From: an uncultured cyanobacterium
Lineage (GTDB): Bacteria; Cyanobacteriota; Cyanobacteriia; PCC-6307; Cyanobiaceae
Assembly (NCBI GenBank): GCA_903862155.1
Contig: CAIOXF010000131.1
Span: forward strand, 1 to 14,915
DNA: 14,915 bases
Direction: 5' to 3'
Shown here: positions 1 through 8,503 of the stretch, piece after piece
Layout of the letters: each line of letters starts with the position of its first letter
Numbering within the stretch: position 1 is the first letter of the stretch
Position numbers and translations under genes: made by a program
Notes under the pieces: generated by a model
Database searches by the model: none
What the model saw: only the letters and a program-made list of their open reading frames with translations
What the model was told of the DNA's origin: nothing

Positions 1-37
1 ATGGGGTGAAGTCAGCCTTATCACCCAAATGACTCGT

Positions 38-58
38 GGGGGCTGGAAGGCCCCCTTT
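38..58 (+). terminator. Probable Rho-independent terminator of an off-window gene
   Basis: A 6-bp GC stem (GGGGGC at 38-43 with GCCCCC at 50-55) encloses a 6-base loop and is followed by TTT. The T run is short, so strength is uncertain. It would end transcription arriving from the left edge; no coding end can be assigned in bases 1-37. It lies only 15-35 bases before the first gene's start, so it could also act on that gene's leader. Confidence 0.5.
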
Positions 59-61
59 CAC

Positions 62-83
62 ATGACGCTCAGTTGACTCTCAG
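62..83 (+). repeat. 11-bp imperfect tandem duplication over a start codon
   Basis: ATGACGCTCAG (62-72) is followed directly by TTGACTCTCAG (73-83), matching at 9 of 11 positions. Both copies encode Met/Leu-Thr-Leu-Ser. Because 11 is not a multiple of 3, the ATG copy runs into TGA at 74-76 after four codons, while the TTG copy opens the long reading frame. This decides the TTG start of the downstream gene. Confidence 0.7.
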
Positions 84-738
84 TCAGGTGCTGCTCCAGG
101 AACTGCCGCTGGCGGTGGGCGCCGCGGTGACTCCGCTGGTGCTGATCCTGCAGTTGATGCTGATGGCGCGGCCGGGGGCGCGGCTGGCGGGCGCCTGGGC
201 ATTTGCCCTCGGCAACCTGCTGGTGCTGATTGGCTGGACCGTTGTGGGCCGCAGCCTCGGTCATCATCTGTCGCCGCGTCATGGGAGCCACGACCCGGTG
301 GCGGCCCACCTGGAGATCGTGTTGGCCCTGGTGCTGCTCACCCTGGCCCTGCGCGCGATGCGCACGCCCCTGGCATCAGTACCCCAGGAGCCCAAGCGGC
401 CACCGGGACGCCATCCGGTGCTTGGGGCCTTGGGGCTGGGGTTGGGCGCGATGGGTTCGAACGTCACCACCTTTGTGCTGTTCTTCCCAGCCGCCCAGGA
501 GGTGGGACGCTCCGCCCTGCCGCCTGGCCAGGAGTTGTTAGCCCTGGTGCTGCTGGTTGTGATCACCCTGGCGCCAGCCTGGGCCCCCCCGGCGATGGTG
601 CTGGCCACGGGTAAGGCCGGGCGCAGGGTGCTGGAGCAGTTGAGCGGTTGGGTGGGCGGTCATCGCCGCGGCATCAACGCGGCGGTGGCGCTGTTCTTTG
701 CCCTGTTGCTGGGGATTCGGGGCTTCAGTTCGCTTTAG
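73..738 (+). CDS. GAP/Sap-family multi-pass membrane protein
   Basis: This 221-aa protein is strongly hydrophobic, with about six membrane helices (near residues 12-33, 39-59, 77-96, 117-145, 154-179 and 199-217). The first helix begins with a conserved-looking AVTPLVL and the fourth holds a GxNxTTFVLFF-like stretch. This pattern matches the GAP family (Sap, sulfolipid-1-addressing protein; LysE-like six-helix permease fold), whose mycobacterial members help export glycolipids. The substrate here is unknown; a lipid or small metabolite exporter is inference from the family. The start is TTG at 73, because the ATG at 62 hits a stop after four codons; a GTG at 88 is an alternative. No good Shine-Dalgarno sequence is visible. 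The last 14 bp overlap the convergent thioredoxin-like gene. Confidence 0.75.
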   Translation: MTLSQVLLQELPLAVGAAVTPLVLILQLMLMARPGARLAGAWAFALGNLLVLIGWTVVGRSLGHHLSPRHGSHDPVAAHLEIVLALVLLTLALRAMRTPLASVPQEPKRPPGRHPVLGALGLGLGAMGSNVTTFVLFFPAAQEVGRSALPPGQELLALVLLVVITLAPAWAPPAMVLATGKAGRRVLEQLSGWVGGHRRGINAAVALFFALLLGIRGFSSL

Positions 739-1177
739 CGCTGCCTGCTGGATAGCCGCTCCACACCTTTAGCTCCTCCACGCTCTGCACACCTTCCAGC
801 CGTTTGCCGTCGAGTTCCCAGGTGGGGAAGGCACGGATCTTGGCGGCCACGCAGCGCCGGCGGCCCTCATCGGTTTTGTCGCACTCCACGTAGGGCAGTT
901 CGGCCGCGCCCTCTTTGCCGAAGAGGTTTTTCTGGGCCTGGCAGGCCGGACACCACCAGGCGCCATAGAACACCGCACCGCGCTTGCTCAGGTGGGCGCT
1001 CACCGCGAGCTGCTCTGGCGTGGAGGCGGTGGTGGGTGCGGCGTTAGCTGGCAGAGCACCCGAGGCCAACTGGGCTTCGAGCTGGGCCTTGGCCTGGGCT
1101 CCTGCTACGCCGCTGCCGGTGATGGCTCCGCCCACCGTCGCGGTGGTGAGGGCGATCAGCAGACCGGTGCGCAGCAT
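725..1177 (-). CDS. Membrane-anchored thioredoxin-like protein, VKOR-partner type
   Basis: This 150-aa protein has an N-terminal hydrophobic segment (residues 4-27, signal anchor or signal peptide), an Ala-rich linker, and a thioredoxin-like domain from about residue 55. The redox motif is CPAC (76-79) after AWW, the cis-proline loop is FPTW (117-120), and Cys99 and Cys109 form a second pair. The order WCPxC, NLFGKE, YVECD, then a later Cys and FPTWE is, from memory, that of the thioredoxin domain fused to the C terminus of cyanobacterial vitamin K epoxide reductase homologues. Here it stands alone on its own membrane anchor. It probably carries out disulfide exchange on the lumenal or periplasmic side; that placement is inferred. 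A -10-like TAGGGT lies 25 bases upstream at 1202-1207. The 3' end overlaps the GAP-family gene. Confidence 0.8.
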   Translation of the reverse strand: MLRTGLLIALTTATVGGAITGSGVAGAQAKAQLEAQLASGALPANAAPTTASTPEQLAVSAHLSKRGAVFYGAWWCPACQAQKNLFGKEGAAELPYVECDKTDEGRRRCVAAKIRAFPTWELDGKRLEGVQSVEELKVWSGYPAGSAKAN

Positions 1178-1201
1178 GGAGCCGGGGTGTGATGGCCCCG
1201 G

Positions 1202-1211
1202 ACCCTAGGGG
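1202..1211. promoter_or_regulatory. Possible shared divergent -10 elements at a CCCTAGGG palindrome
   Basis: The palindrome CCCTAGGG (1203-1210) gives TAGGGT on the minus strand (1207 to 1202), 25 bases before the thioredoxin-like ATG, and TAGGGG on the plus strand (1206-1211), about 87 bases before the dnaJ start. No -35 box is clear on either side. Position and the recurrence of the same element upstream of other genes here support a promoter. The rest of the 114-base gap holds a 10-bp palindrome, GCGGCGCCGC (1269-1278), in the dnaJ leader. Confidence 0.45.
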
Positions 1212-1297
1212 CGTTGCACCGGGCGCGCCACACCCTGGTGTCGTTTGTGCGGTAGTCCGCTCCACACTGCGGCGCCGCGGCTGAGACACTGGTGCCC

Positions 1298-2272
1298 ATG
1301 AGCGCAAACGGCTACCGCGACTACTTCAAGGTGCTCGGCGTCGAGCGCGGCGCTGATGCCGACACGATCAAGCGTGCCTTTCGCAAGCTCGCCCGCCAGT
1401 ACCACCCGGATGTGAATCCCGGCGACAAGAGCGCCGAAGCGAAGTTCAAGGAGGTGAGCGAGGCCTACGAGGTGCTCTCCGACCCCGACAAGCGGCGGCG
1501 TTACGAGCAGTTCGGCCAGTACTGGAACCAGGTGGGCGGCCCCGGCGGTGGCGGGGCCGATGTGGATTTCGGCCGCTACGGCAACTTCGACGACTTCATC
1601 AACGATCTCCTCGGTCGCTTCGGCGGCCCCGGTGGCGCCGCACCGGGCGGATTTGGCTTCGGTTCGGGATTCCCTGGCGGAGCAGGATTCCCGGGTGGTT
1701 TTGGCGGCGGTTTCGGTGGCCCGGCCCCGGCACCCAACCTCGACGCCGAGGCCGCGATCACGATCGGTTTCTCCGATGGCTTCCGGGGTTGTGAGCGCAC
1801 CCTCGCCGTGAACGAGGAGCGGGTGCAGGTGCGTATCCCCGCCGGAGTGAAGAACGGCAGCCGCCTGCGGCTCAAGGGCAAGGGCAACCTGCAGCCGGGC
1901 ACTGGCCGCCGCGGCGACCTCTACCTCACGATCAAGCTGGCCGATCACCCGGTGTGGCAGCTCGATGGCGAACAGCTGCGGGCCGATCTGCCGCTCAGCA
2001 TCGATGAGCTGGCCCTGGGCGGCGAGGTGCGCGTGGCCACCCCTGATGGTGAAGCCACGGTGAACGTGCCCGCCGGCCTGCCCCTCGGCCGCAGCCTGCG
2101 GCTCAAGGGCAAGGGCTGGCCCGGCAAGGCCGGTCGGGGGGATCTGCTGCTCACGCCGGTGCTCAAGTTGCCCGAGCGCCTGAGCGATCAGGAACGCGCC
2201 CTGCTGGAGCAGCTGCGGGCAGCCCGCAGTGCCGACCCGCGCGCCGGCTGGATTCAGGCCGCCACCCTCTGA
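1298..2272 (+). CDS. DnaJ-class J-domain co-chaperone without zinc finger (CbpA-like)
   Basis: This protein stimulates the ATPase of DnaK/Hsp70 and delivers unfolded substrates. It is about 324 aa from ATG 1298 (GTG at 1292 would add two residues). The J domain fills roughly residues 4-73 with the invariant HPD at 36-38. A Gly/Phe-rich linker (about 80-143) follows, then two beta-barrel substrate-binding domains with KNGSRLRLKGKG and LGRSLRLKGKGWPG repeats. There is no CxxCxGxG zinc-finger block, so it is the CbpA/DnaJ type II layout rather than canonical DnaJ. I chose ATG 1298 because the J domain follows almost at once; neither start has a clear Shine-Dalgarno sequence. Cyanobacteria carry several J proteins, so I give no paralogue number. 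hemB follows after 50 bases but seems to have its own promoter. Confidence 0.92.
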   Translation: MSANGYRDYFKVLGVERGADADTIKRAFRKLARQYHPDVNPGDKSAEAKFKEVSEAYEVLSDPDKRRRYEQFGQYWNQVGGPGGGGADVDFGRYGNFDDFINDLLGRFGGPGGAAPGGFGFGSGFPGGAGFPGGFGGGFGGPAPAPNLDAEAAITIGFSDGFRGCERTLAVNEERVQVRIPAGVKNGSRLRLKGKGNLQPGTGRRGDLYLTIKLADHPVWQLDGEQLRADLPLSIDELALGGEVRVATPDGEATVNVPAGLPLGRSLRLKGKGWPGKAGRGDLLLTPVLKLPERLSDQERALLEQLRAARSADPRAGWIQAATL

Positions 2273-2294
2273 GGGGCGGCGCCCAGGCCATCAC

Positions 2295-2300
2295 TAGGAT
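2295..2300 (+). promoter_or_regulatory. Probable -10 element of the hemB operon
   Basis: TAGGAT in the context CTAGGATCC lies 22 bases before the hemB ATG, which would give a leader of about 15 bases. No -35 match is seen. The same hexamer precedes the MalK-like gene at the same distance. Confidence 0.5.
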
Positions 2301-2322
2301 CCGGCCCAGCCACGCACCCCCC

Positions 2323-3324
2323 ATGGAGCTCACCTATCGCCCCCGCCGGCTGCGCCGGTCTCCGGCCCTGAGGGCGATGGTGCGTGAAACCTCCCTCAGC
2401 CCGGCGGATTTCATCTATCCGCTGTTTGTACATGAGGGCGCCACGAATGAGCCCATCGGTGCCATGCCCGGCTGTCAGCGCTGGAGCGTGGAGGGGCTGG
2501 TGGATGAGGTGGGCCGCGCCTGGGATCTGGGCATCCGCTGTGTGGTGCTTTTCCCGAAGGTGGCGGATGGGTTGAAAACGGAAGATGGTGCCGAGTGCTT
2601 CAACGAGCACGGCCTGATTCCCCGCGCCATCCGTCGCCTCAAGGAGGTGCATCCGGAGATGGCGATCATGACCGACGTGGCCCTTGATCCCTATTCCTGC
2701 GATGGCCATGACGGCATCGTGAGTGAGCAGGGGGTGGTGCTCAACGACGAAACCGTGGCCATCCTCTGCAAGCAGGCCGTGGCCCAGGCCCGGGCTGGCG
2801 CCGATCTGATCGGCCCCAGCGACATGATGGATGGCCGCGTGGGTGCGATCCGCGAAGCCCTTGATGAAGAGGGGTTTGAGCACGTGGGGATCATTAGTTA
2901 CACCGCTAAGTACGCCAGCGCGTACTACGGCCCCTTCCGTGAGGCCCTGGATTCGGCGCCCCGTACTGCTGCCGGCAAGCCGATTCCTAAGGACAAGAGC
3001 ACCTATCAGATGGATCCGGCGAATGCCCGTGAAGCCATCACTGAGGCCCAGCTCGATGAAACCGAAGGGGCCGACATCATGATGGTGAAGCCTGGCCTGG
3101 CTTACCTCGACATCATTCACCGGCTGCGCACGGAGAGTGAACTTCCGATCGCTGCTTACAACGTGAGTGGTGAATACGCGATGGTGAAGGCTGCAGCCGA
3201 GCGCGGTTGGATCGATGAACGCTCCGTGGTGCTGGAAACCCTGCTCTGCTTCAAGCGGGCCGGCGCCGATCTGATCCTCACCTATCACGCCTGCGACGCC
3301 GCGCGTTGGCTGCAGGAGGGTTAG
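2323..3324 (+). CDS. hemB: Delta-aminolevulinic acid dehydratase (porphobilinogen synthase)
   Basis: HemB condenses two 5-aminolevulinate molecules to porphobilinogen, the second committed step towards heme, chlorophyll, phycobilins and cobalamin. The 333-aa length is normal. The two active-site lysines are visible: Lys196 in SYTAKYAS and the Schiff-base Lys256 in MMVKPGLAYLD. The metal loop at 118-131 reads DVALDPYSCDGHDG, with aspartates where zinc enzymes carry three cysteines. This is the magnesium-type site of plants and cyanobacteria; the lone Cys126 does not make a zinc site. YNVSGEYAM (279-287) is the conserved C-terminal substrate loop. Start ATG 2323 gives the family N terminus (RPRRLRRSPALRAMVRET) and follows a likely -10 element. 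It is the first gene of an operon with the VOC protein (28 bases on) and mutS2. Confidence 0.98.
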   Translation: MELTYRPRRLRRSPALRAMVRETSLSPADFIYPLFVHEGATNEPIGAMPGCQRWSVEGLVDEVGRAWDLGIRCVVLFPKVADGLKTEDGAECFNEHGLIPRAIRRLKEVHPEMAIMTDVALDPYSCDGHDGIVSEQGVVLNDETVAILCKQAVAQARAGADLIGPSDMMDGRVGAIREALDEEGFEHVGIISYTAKYASAYYGPFREALDSAPRTAAGKPIPKDKSTYQMDPANAREAITEAQLDETEGADIMMVKPGLAYLDIIHRLRTESELPIAAYNVSGEYAMVKAAAERGWIDERSVVLETLLCFKRAGADLILTYHACDAARWLQEG

Positions 3325-3352
3325 GACTGACGCAGGCGATGGGCTGGGGCTG

Positions 3353-3763
3353 ATGGCTGCCGACCGACTGGGCCATGTGGCGATCCGTGTACAAGACATG
3401 GATCGCGCCAAGGCGTTTTATCAATCTCTCGGGTTGCGGCTCACTTGGGATGCCCACGATTGGGCCTATCTCCAGTCGCCGGAAACGGGCGATGGCATTG
3501 CCCTGCTGAGCCCGAATTACAAGGCGGCGGGCCCCCATTTCGCCTTCCACTTCAGCAACCGCGCTGAGGTGGATCGGATCCATGCCCAGCTGGTGGCTGA
3601 TGGCCATCGCTGCGGCCCGGTGCATGACCACCGCGACGGCACGGCCAGCTTTTACCTGCAGGATCCGGAAGGCAACTGGCTCGAGATGCTCTACGAGCCC
3701 GCCGGTGGCATCCCCTCCAACGTGCCTGGCCAGCCGGCGATTCCGGCCCCGGTGCTCGGGTGA
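3353..3763 (+). CDS. VOC-family (glyoxalase I/bleomycin resistance-like) protein
   Basis: This 136-aa single-domain protein has paired beta-alpha-beta-beta-beta modules of the vicinal oxygen chelate fold. Module 1 begins LGHVAIRVQDMDRAKAFYQSL with His8 as probable metal ligand. Module 2 has PHFAFHF and ends DPEGNWLEMLYEP, with the Glu of WLEML as the usual last ligand. Glyoxalase I, dioxygenases and antibiotic-binding proteins share the fold, so the substrate cannot be named; a glyoxalase-like role in methylglyoxal detoxification is possible. It sits 28 bases after hemB and its stop overlaps the mutS2 start by 4 bases (GTGA), so it is co-transcribed and probably translationally coupled. The nearby ATG at 3340 stops after four codons, leaving ATG 3353 as the start. 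The Pro-rich C-terminal tail (about 116-136) is probably flexible. Confidence 0.88.
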   Translation: MAADRLGHVAIRVQDMDRAKAFYQSLGLRLTWDAHDWAYLQSPETGDGIALLSPNYKAAGPHFAFHFSNRAEVDRIHAQLVADGHRCGPVHDHRDGTASFYLQDPEGNWLEMLYEPAGGIPSNVPGQPAIPAPVLG

Positions 3764-6177
3764 GCGTTCTTTCGAGTATCGAGCAGGAGGCCCTGGGGCT
3801 GCTGGAGTGGCCCCGGCTCTGCAGCCATGTGGCCAGCTTCGCCAGCACAGCCGCCGGCAAGCGCCACTGTGAGCAGCTCACCCTGGGCGGCTCCCAGGCC
3901 GAGAGCCGTGCCCTGCTGGGGGAAACCTCTGAACTGCTGGCGCTGGATGGCCTCACGGAAGGGGGCTTGAGCTTCCAGGGCGTGGCTGACATCCACGCCA
4001 CGGTGCAGCGCTGCGCCAAGGGCGGCACCGCCGGCGGTGAAGCCCTGCTGGAGCTCGCCACCACCCTGGCGGCGGGCCGGCGCCTGCGGCGTCAGATCGA
4101 TGAGCCCGAGCTGCGGCCCGTCACCACGGCGCTGGTGGAGGAGCTGCGCACCCTGCCCGAACTGGAGCAGCGCCTCCACTTCTGCATCGAAGAAGGCGGG
4201 CGCATCGCCGACAGGGCCAGCCCGACGCTCCAGGGTCTGCGGCGGCAGCTGGCCGGCGTGCGGGCCGAGCGGCGCGAGCGGCTCCAAGAGCTGCTGCGTC
4301 GCTTCGCGCCGATGCTGCAAGACAACGTGATCGCCGAGCGCAACGGCCGGCCTGTGCTGGCGGTGAAGGCCGGTGCCGCTGGGCAGGTGCAGGGCCTGGT
4401 GCACGACAGCTCCGCCTCCGGCAGCACGGTGTTCGTGGAACCCCAGGCCGTGATCCCCCTCGGCAATCGCATCCGCGAGCTGGAAGGCCAGGAGCGCGAG
4501 CTGGAGCTGGAGGTGCTCACCGAGCTGAGCGCCTTTGTAGGCGAGGAGGCCGAGGCGCTCGAGCTGCTGCAACTGGTGCTGCTGCGGCTGGATGCCGCCC
4601 TGGCGCGGGCGCGCTACAGCCAGTGGCTTGGGGCCGTGCGGCCGGAGCTGGCCGATGCCGCCGGCGCCCCATTTGTGCTCAACGATCTGCGCCATCCCTT
4701 GCTGCTCTGGCAGCAGCGCCGCGAGCAGGGGGGTGAAGTGGTGCCCGTCACCGTGGAGGTGGGCGAGCAGCTGCGGGTGGTGGCGATCACCGGCCCCAAC
4801 ACCGGCGGCAAAACGGTCACCCTCAAGAGCGTGGGGCTGGCGGCCCTGATGGCGAGGGCCGGGCTGTTTCTGCCCTGCAGCGGCACGCCCCAGCTGCCCT
4901 GGTGCGGCCTGGTGCTGGCCGACATCGGCGATGAGCAGTCGCTGCAGCAGAGCCTGTCCACCTTCAGCGGCCACATCCGCCGCATCGCCCGCATCCTGGA
5001 GGCCCTGCCCCCCAGGCCCTCGGCCCTGGTGCTGCTCGATGAGGTGGGCGCCGGCACCGACCCCACTGAGGGCTCGGCCCTGGCCACTGCCCTGCTGCAG
5101 CACCTGGCTGAGCGGGCTCGGCTCACGATCGCTACCACCCACTTCGGTGAGCTGAAGGCGCTCAAGTACAGCGATCCGCGCTTCGAGAACGCCTCGGTGG
5201 CCTTCGATGTGGACACGCTCTCACCCACCTACCGGCTGCAGTGGGGCATCCCCGGGCGTAGCAACGCCCTGGCCATTGCCCGCCGCCTTGGCCTGGAGGA
5301 AGCCGTGCTGCAGCAGGCCGAATCCCAGCTCGCCCCCCTCGGCGAGGGCGACGTGAACCAGGTGATTGCCGGCCTGGAGGCCCAACGCCAGCGCCAGCAG
5401 GAAGCGGCTGAAGAAGCGGCGGCGATCCTGGCTCGTACCGAGATGCTGCATGAGGAGCTGCTGCTGCGTTGGCAGCAGCAGAAAGAGCAGAGCGCCGAGC
5501 TGCAGGAGCAGCGGCGCCAGCACCTGGAGCACTCGATCCGCGAGGGCCAGCAGGAGGTGCGCCGCATCATCCGGCGCCTGCGCCAGGGGGAGCGGGGCCG
5601 GGGACGCGGCGACAGCCGCAGCCTGGGGGAAACCGCCCGCCAGGCGGGGCAGCGGCTCAAGGGCCTGGAACAGCAGCACCGGCCCACGCCCGAGCGGCGC
5701 GAGCACAAGGGCTGGATGCCGGCGGTGGGGGATCGTGTGCGCCTGCTGGCCCTGGGCAAGGCCGCCGAGGTGCTGGCCGTGTCGGCCGATGGCCGCGAAC
5801 TCACCGTGCGCTGCGGCGTGATGCGCTCCACGGTGGAGCTTGCAGCAATCGAGGGCCTGCACGGCGAAAAGCCCGAGCCGCCCAAGCCCCAGGTGGTGGT
5901 GAAGGGGCAGCGGGGCCTGGGCGGCCGCGCCCCGGATGTGCGCACCGAGCGCAACACCGTGGATGTGCGTGGCCTGCGGGTGCATGAGGCCGAAGCTGCA
6001 GTGGAGGAGCACCTGCGAGGCGCCAACGGCCCGGTGTGGGTGATCCACGGGATCGGCACTGGCAAGCTCAAGCGCGGCCTGCGCGCCTGGCTCGACACTG
6101 TGCCCTACGTGGAGCGCGTGGCCGACGCCGCCCAGGGCGACGGCGGCCAGGGCTGCAGCGTGATCTACCTGAAGTAG
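3760..6177 (+). CDS. mutS2: MutS2 family ATPase with Smr domain
   Basis: MutS2 proteins bind branched DNA and suppress recombination in some bacteria, and in Bacillus act on collided ribosomes; which role applies here is unknown. The 805 aa are full length. After the N-terminal clamp and lever region (about 1-300) comes the MutS-type ATPase: Walker A GPNTGGKT (345-352), Walker B with LLDEVGAGTDP (from about 425), and TTHFGELK. A long charged coiled coil (about 540-650) then leads to an SH3-like segment and a C-terminal Smr domain with VDVRGLRVHEAE (from 734) and HGIGTG (763-768), the presumed nuclease site. All motifs are intact. The GTG start at 3760 is set by the 4-base GTGA overlap with the VOC gene and the MutS2-like N terminus. 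It converges on the MalK-like gene, with 9 bases between stops. Confidence 0.97.
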   Translation: MSVLSSIEQEALGLLEWPRLCSHVASFASTAAGKRHCEQLTLGGSQAESRALLGETSELLALDGLTEGGLSFQGVADIHATVQRCAKGGTAGGEALLELATTLAAGRRLRRQIDEPELRPVTTALVEELRTLPELEQRLHFCIEEGGRIADRASPTLQGLRRQLAGVRAERRERLQELLRRFAPMLQDNVIAERNGRPVLAVKAGAAGQVQGLVHDSSASGSTVFVEPQAVIPLGNRIRELEGQERELELEVLTELSAFVGEEAEALELLQLVLLRLDAALARARYSQWLGAVRPELADAAGAPFVLNDLRHPLLLWQQRREQGGEVVPVTVEVGEQLRVVAITGPNTGGKTVTLKSVGLAALMARAGLFLPCSGTPQLPWCGLVLADIGDEQSLQQSLSTFSGHIRRIARILEALPPRPSALVLLDEVGAGTDPTEGSALATALLQHLAERARLTIATTHFGELKALKYSDPRFENASVAFDVDTLSPTYRLQWGIPGRSNALAIARRLGLEEAVLQQAESQLAPLGEGDVNQVIAGLEAQRQRQQEAAEEAAAILARTEMLHEELLLRWQQQKEQSAELQEQRRQHLEHSIREGQQEVRRIIRRLRQGERGRGRGDSRSLGETARQAGQRLKGLEQQHRPTPERREHKGWMPAVGDRVRLLALGKAAEVLAVSADGRELTVRCGVMRSTVELAAIEGLHGEKPEPPKPQVVVKGQRGLGGRAPDVRTERNTVDVRGLRVHEAEAAVEEHLRGANGPVWVIHGIGTGKLKRGLRAWLDTVPYVERVADAAQGDGGQGCSVIYLK

Positions 6178-6186
6178 TCCCTCACC

Positions 6187-7413
<1,227 letters not shown>

Positions 7414-7433
7414 ACCGGCTCTCCGACCGGCGA

Positions 7434-7443
7434 ATCCTAGGGT
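7434..7443. promoter_or_regulatory. Overlapping divergent -10 elements on a CCTAGG palindrome
   Basis: The sequence ATCCTAGGGT reads TAGGAT on the minus strand (7439 to 7434), 21 bases before the MalK-like TTG, and TAGGGT on the plus strand (7438-7443), 58 bases before the obgE TTG. The two hexamers share the central CTAG. No -35 boxes are clear; a TTGACG at 7443-7448 has no fitting -10 before obgE. Confidence 0.5.
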
Positions 7444-7500
7444 TGACGCATTCACTGGACAGGGCGGGGTCGCCGTGTCCTGAGGCCTCGCGTATCAGCT

Positions 7501-8496
7501 TTGCAGTTCATTGATCAGGCCCGGATCGCCGTGAAGGCGGGCCGCGGCGGCGACGGCATCGTGGCCTTTCGCCGCGAAAAGTACGTGCCGGCGGGTGGCC
7601 CCTCCGGCGGTGATGGTGGCCGGGGCGGCGATGTGGTTTTGGTGGCCGACGCCAACCTGCAGACCCTGCTCGACTTCAAATACAAGCGGCTGTTTGATGC
7701 CCCTGATGGGCGGCGTGGTGGCCCCAACCGCTGCACCGGCGCCAGCGGTGACCATCTGCGTATCAAGGTGCCCTGTGGCACCGAGGTGCGCGATGCCCGC
7801 ACCGGCATGTTGCTGGGCGATCTCACCGATCCGGGCCAGGAGCTGATGGTGGCGCTTGGGGGCCGCGGCGGCCTGGGCAACGCCCATTACCTCAGCAACC
7901 GCAACCGTGCTCCCGAGAAGTGCACCGAGGGCCGCGATGGTGAGGAGTGGATGCTGCAGCTGGAGCTGAAGCTTTTGGCCGAGGTGGGCATCATCGGCTT
8001 GCCTAACGCCGGCAAGAGCACCCTGATCTCGGTGCTCAGCGCGGCCCGGCCCAAGATCGCCGACTATCCCTTCACCACGCTTGTGCCCAACCTGGGTGTG
8101 GTGCGCCGACCCAGCGGAGACGGCACCGTGTTCGCCGACATCCCCGGCCTAATCGCCGGTGCGGCCCAGGGGGCGGGCCTCGGCCACGACTTCCTACGCC
8201 ATATCGAGCGCACCCGGTTGCTGATCCATCTGATCGACGCCAGCTCGGAAACCGTGGCGGGCGATTTTCAGGTGGTGACCGACGAACTCGAGGCCTATGG
8301 CCACGGCCTTTCGGATCGGCCCCGGTTGGTGGTGCTCAACAAGATTGAGTTGCTGGATCCCGAAACCTTGGACAACCTTCAGCAACAGGTGGTGCAGGCC
8401 GCCGGCCAGCCTGTGCTGGCGATATCGGCGGCAGCTTCGATGAACCTGAAGGAACTGCTGTCAGCCGTGTGGCAACAGCTCGGAATTCAGGGTTAA
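7501..8496 (+). CDS. obgE: Obg-family GTPase ObgE/CgtA
   Basis: Obg is an essential GTPase that binds the large ribosomal subunit during late assembly and links to stress signalling. The 331-aa protein starts with the glycine-rich Obg fold (1-158; GRGGDG, GGPSGGDGGRGGD and GGRGGLGN turns). The G domain follows: G1 GLPNAGKS (166-173), switch I DYPFTTLVP (188-196), G3 DIPG (213-216), G4 NKIE (280-283) and an ISAAAS-like G5 near 313. The protein ends right after the G domain, without the extra C-terminal OCT domain of some Gram-positive Obg proteins. TTG 7501 is the only plausible start, because it gives the conserved MQFIDQARI terminus with no ATG or GTG upstream in frame. No Shine-Dalgarno sequence is seen. 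It converges on cp12 with 7 bases between. Confidence 0.97.
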   Translation: MQFIDQARIAVKAGRGGDGIVAFRREKYVPAGGPSGGDGGRGGDVVLVADANLQTLLDFKYKRLFDAPDGRRGGPNRCTGASGDHLRIKVPCGTEVRDARTGMLLGDLTDPGQELMVALGGRGGLGNAHYLSNRNRAPEKCTEGRDGEEWMLQLELKLLAEVGIIGLPNAGKSTLISVLSAARPKIADYPFTTLVPNLGVVRRPSGDGTVFADIPGLIAGAAQGAGLGHDFLRHIERTRLLIHLIDASSETVAGDFQVVTDELEAYGHGLSDRPRLVVLNKIELLDPETLDNLQQQVVQAAGQPVLAISAAASMNLKELLSAVWQQLGIQG

Positions 8497-8503
8497 TGAG
8501 AAC

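Noticed and set aside
2275..2285. GGGC/GCCC hairpin after dnaJ as a terminator
   Set aside because: The stem is only 4 bp and there is no T run.
2440..2730. Cysteines of HemB as a zinc site
   Set aside because: The metal loop has aspartates in place of the three cysteines; only Cys126 is present, so the magnesium-type site is the better reading.
2254..3411. A 385-codon open frame on the minus strand opposite hemB
   Set aside because: hemB is unmistakable on the plus strand. The antisense frame has no recognisable domain and overlaps three genes.
3691..5142. A 483-codon open frame on the minus strand opposite mutS2
   Set aside because: Its composition is typical of antisense GC-rich frames, and mutS2 on the other strand has all its motifs.
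7443..7448. TTGACG as a -35 box for obgE
   Set aside because: No -10-like hexamer lies 16-19 bases downstream, and the only TATCAG is 2 bases before the start codon.
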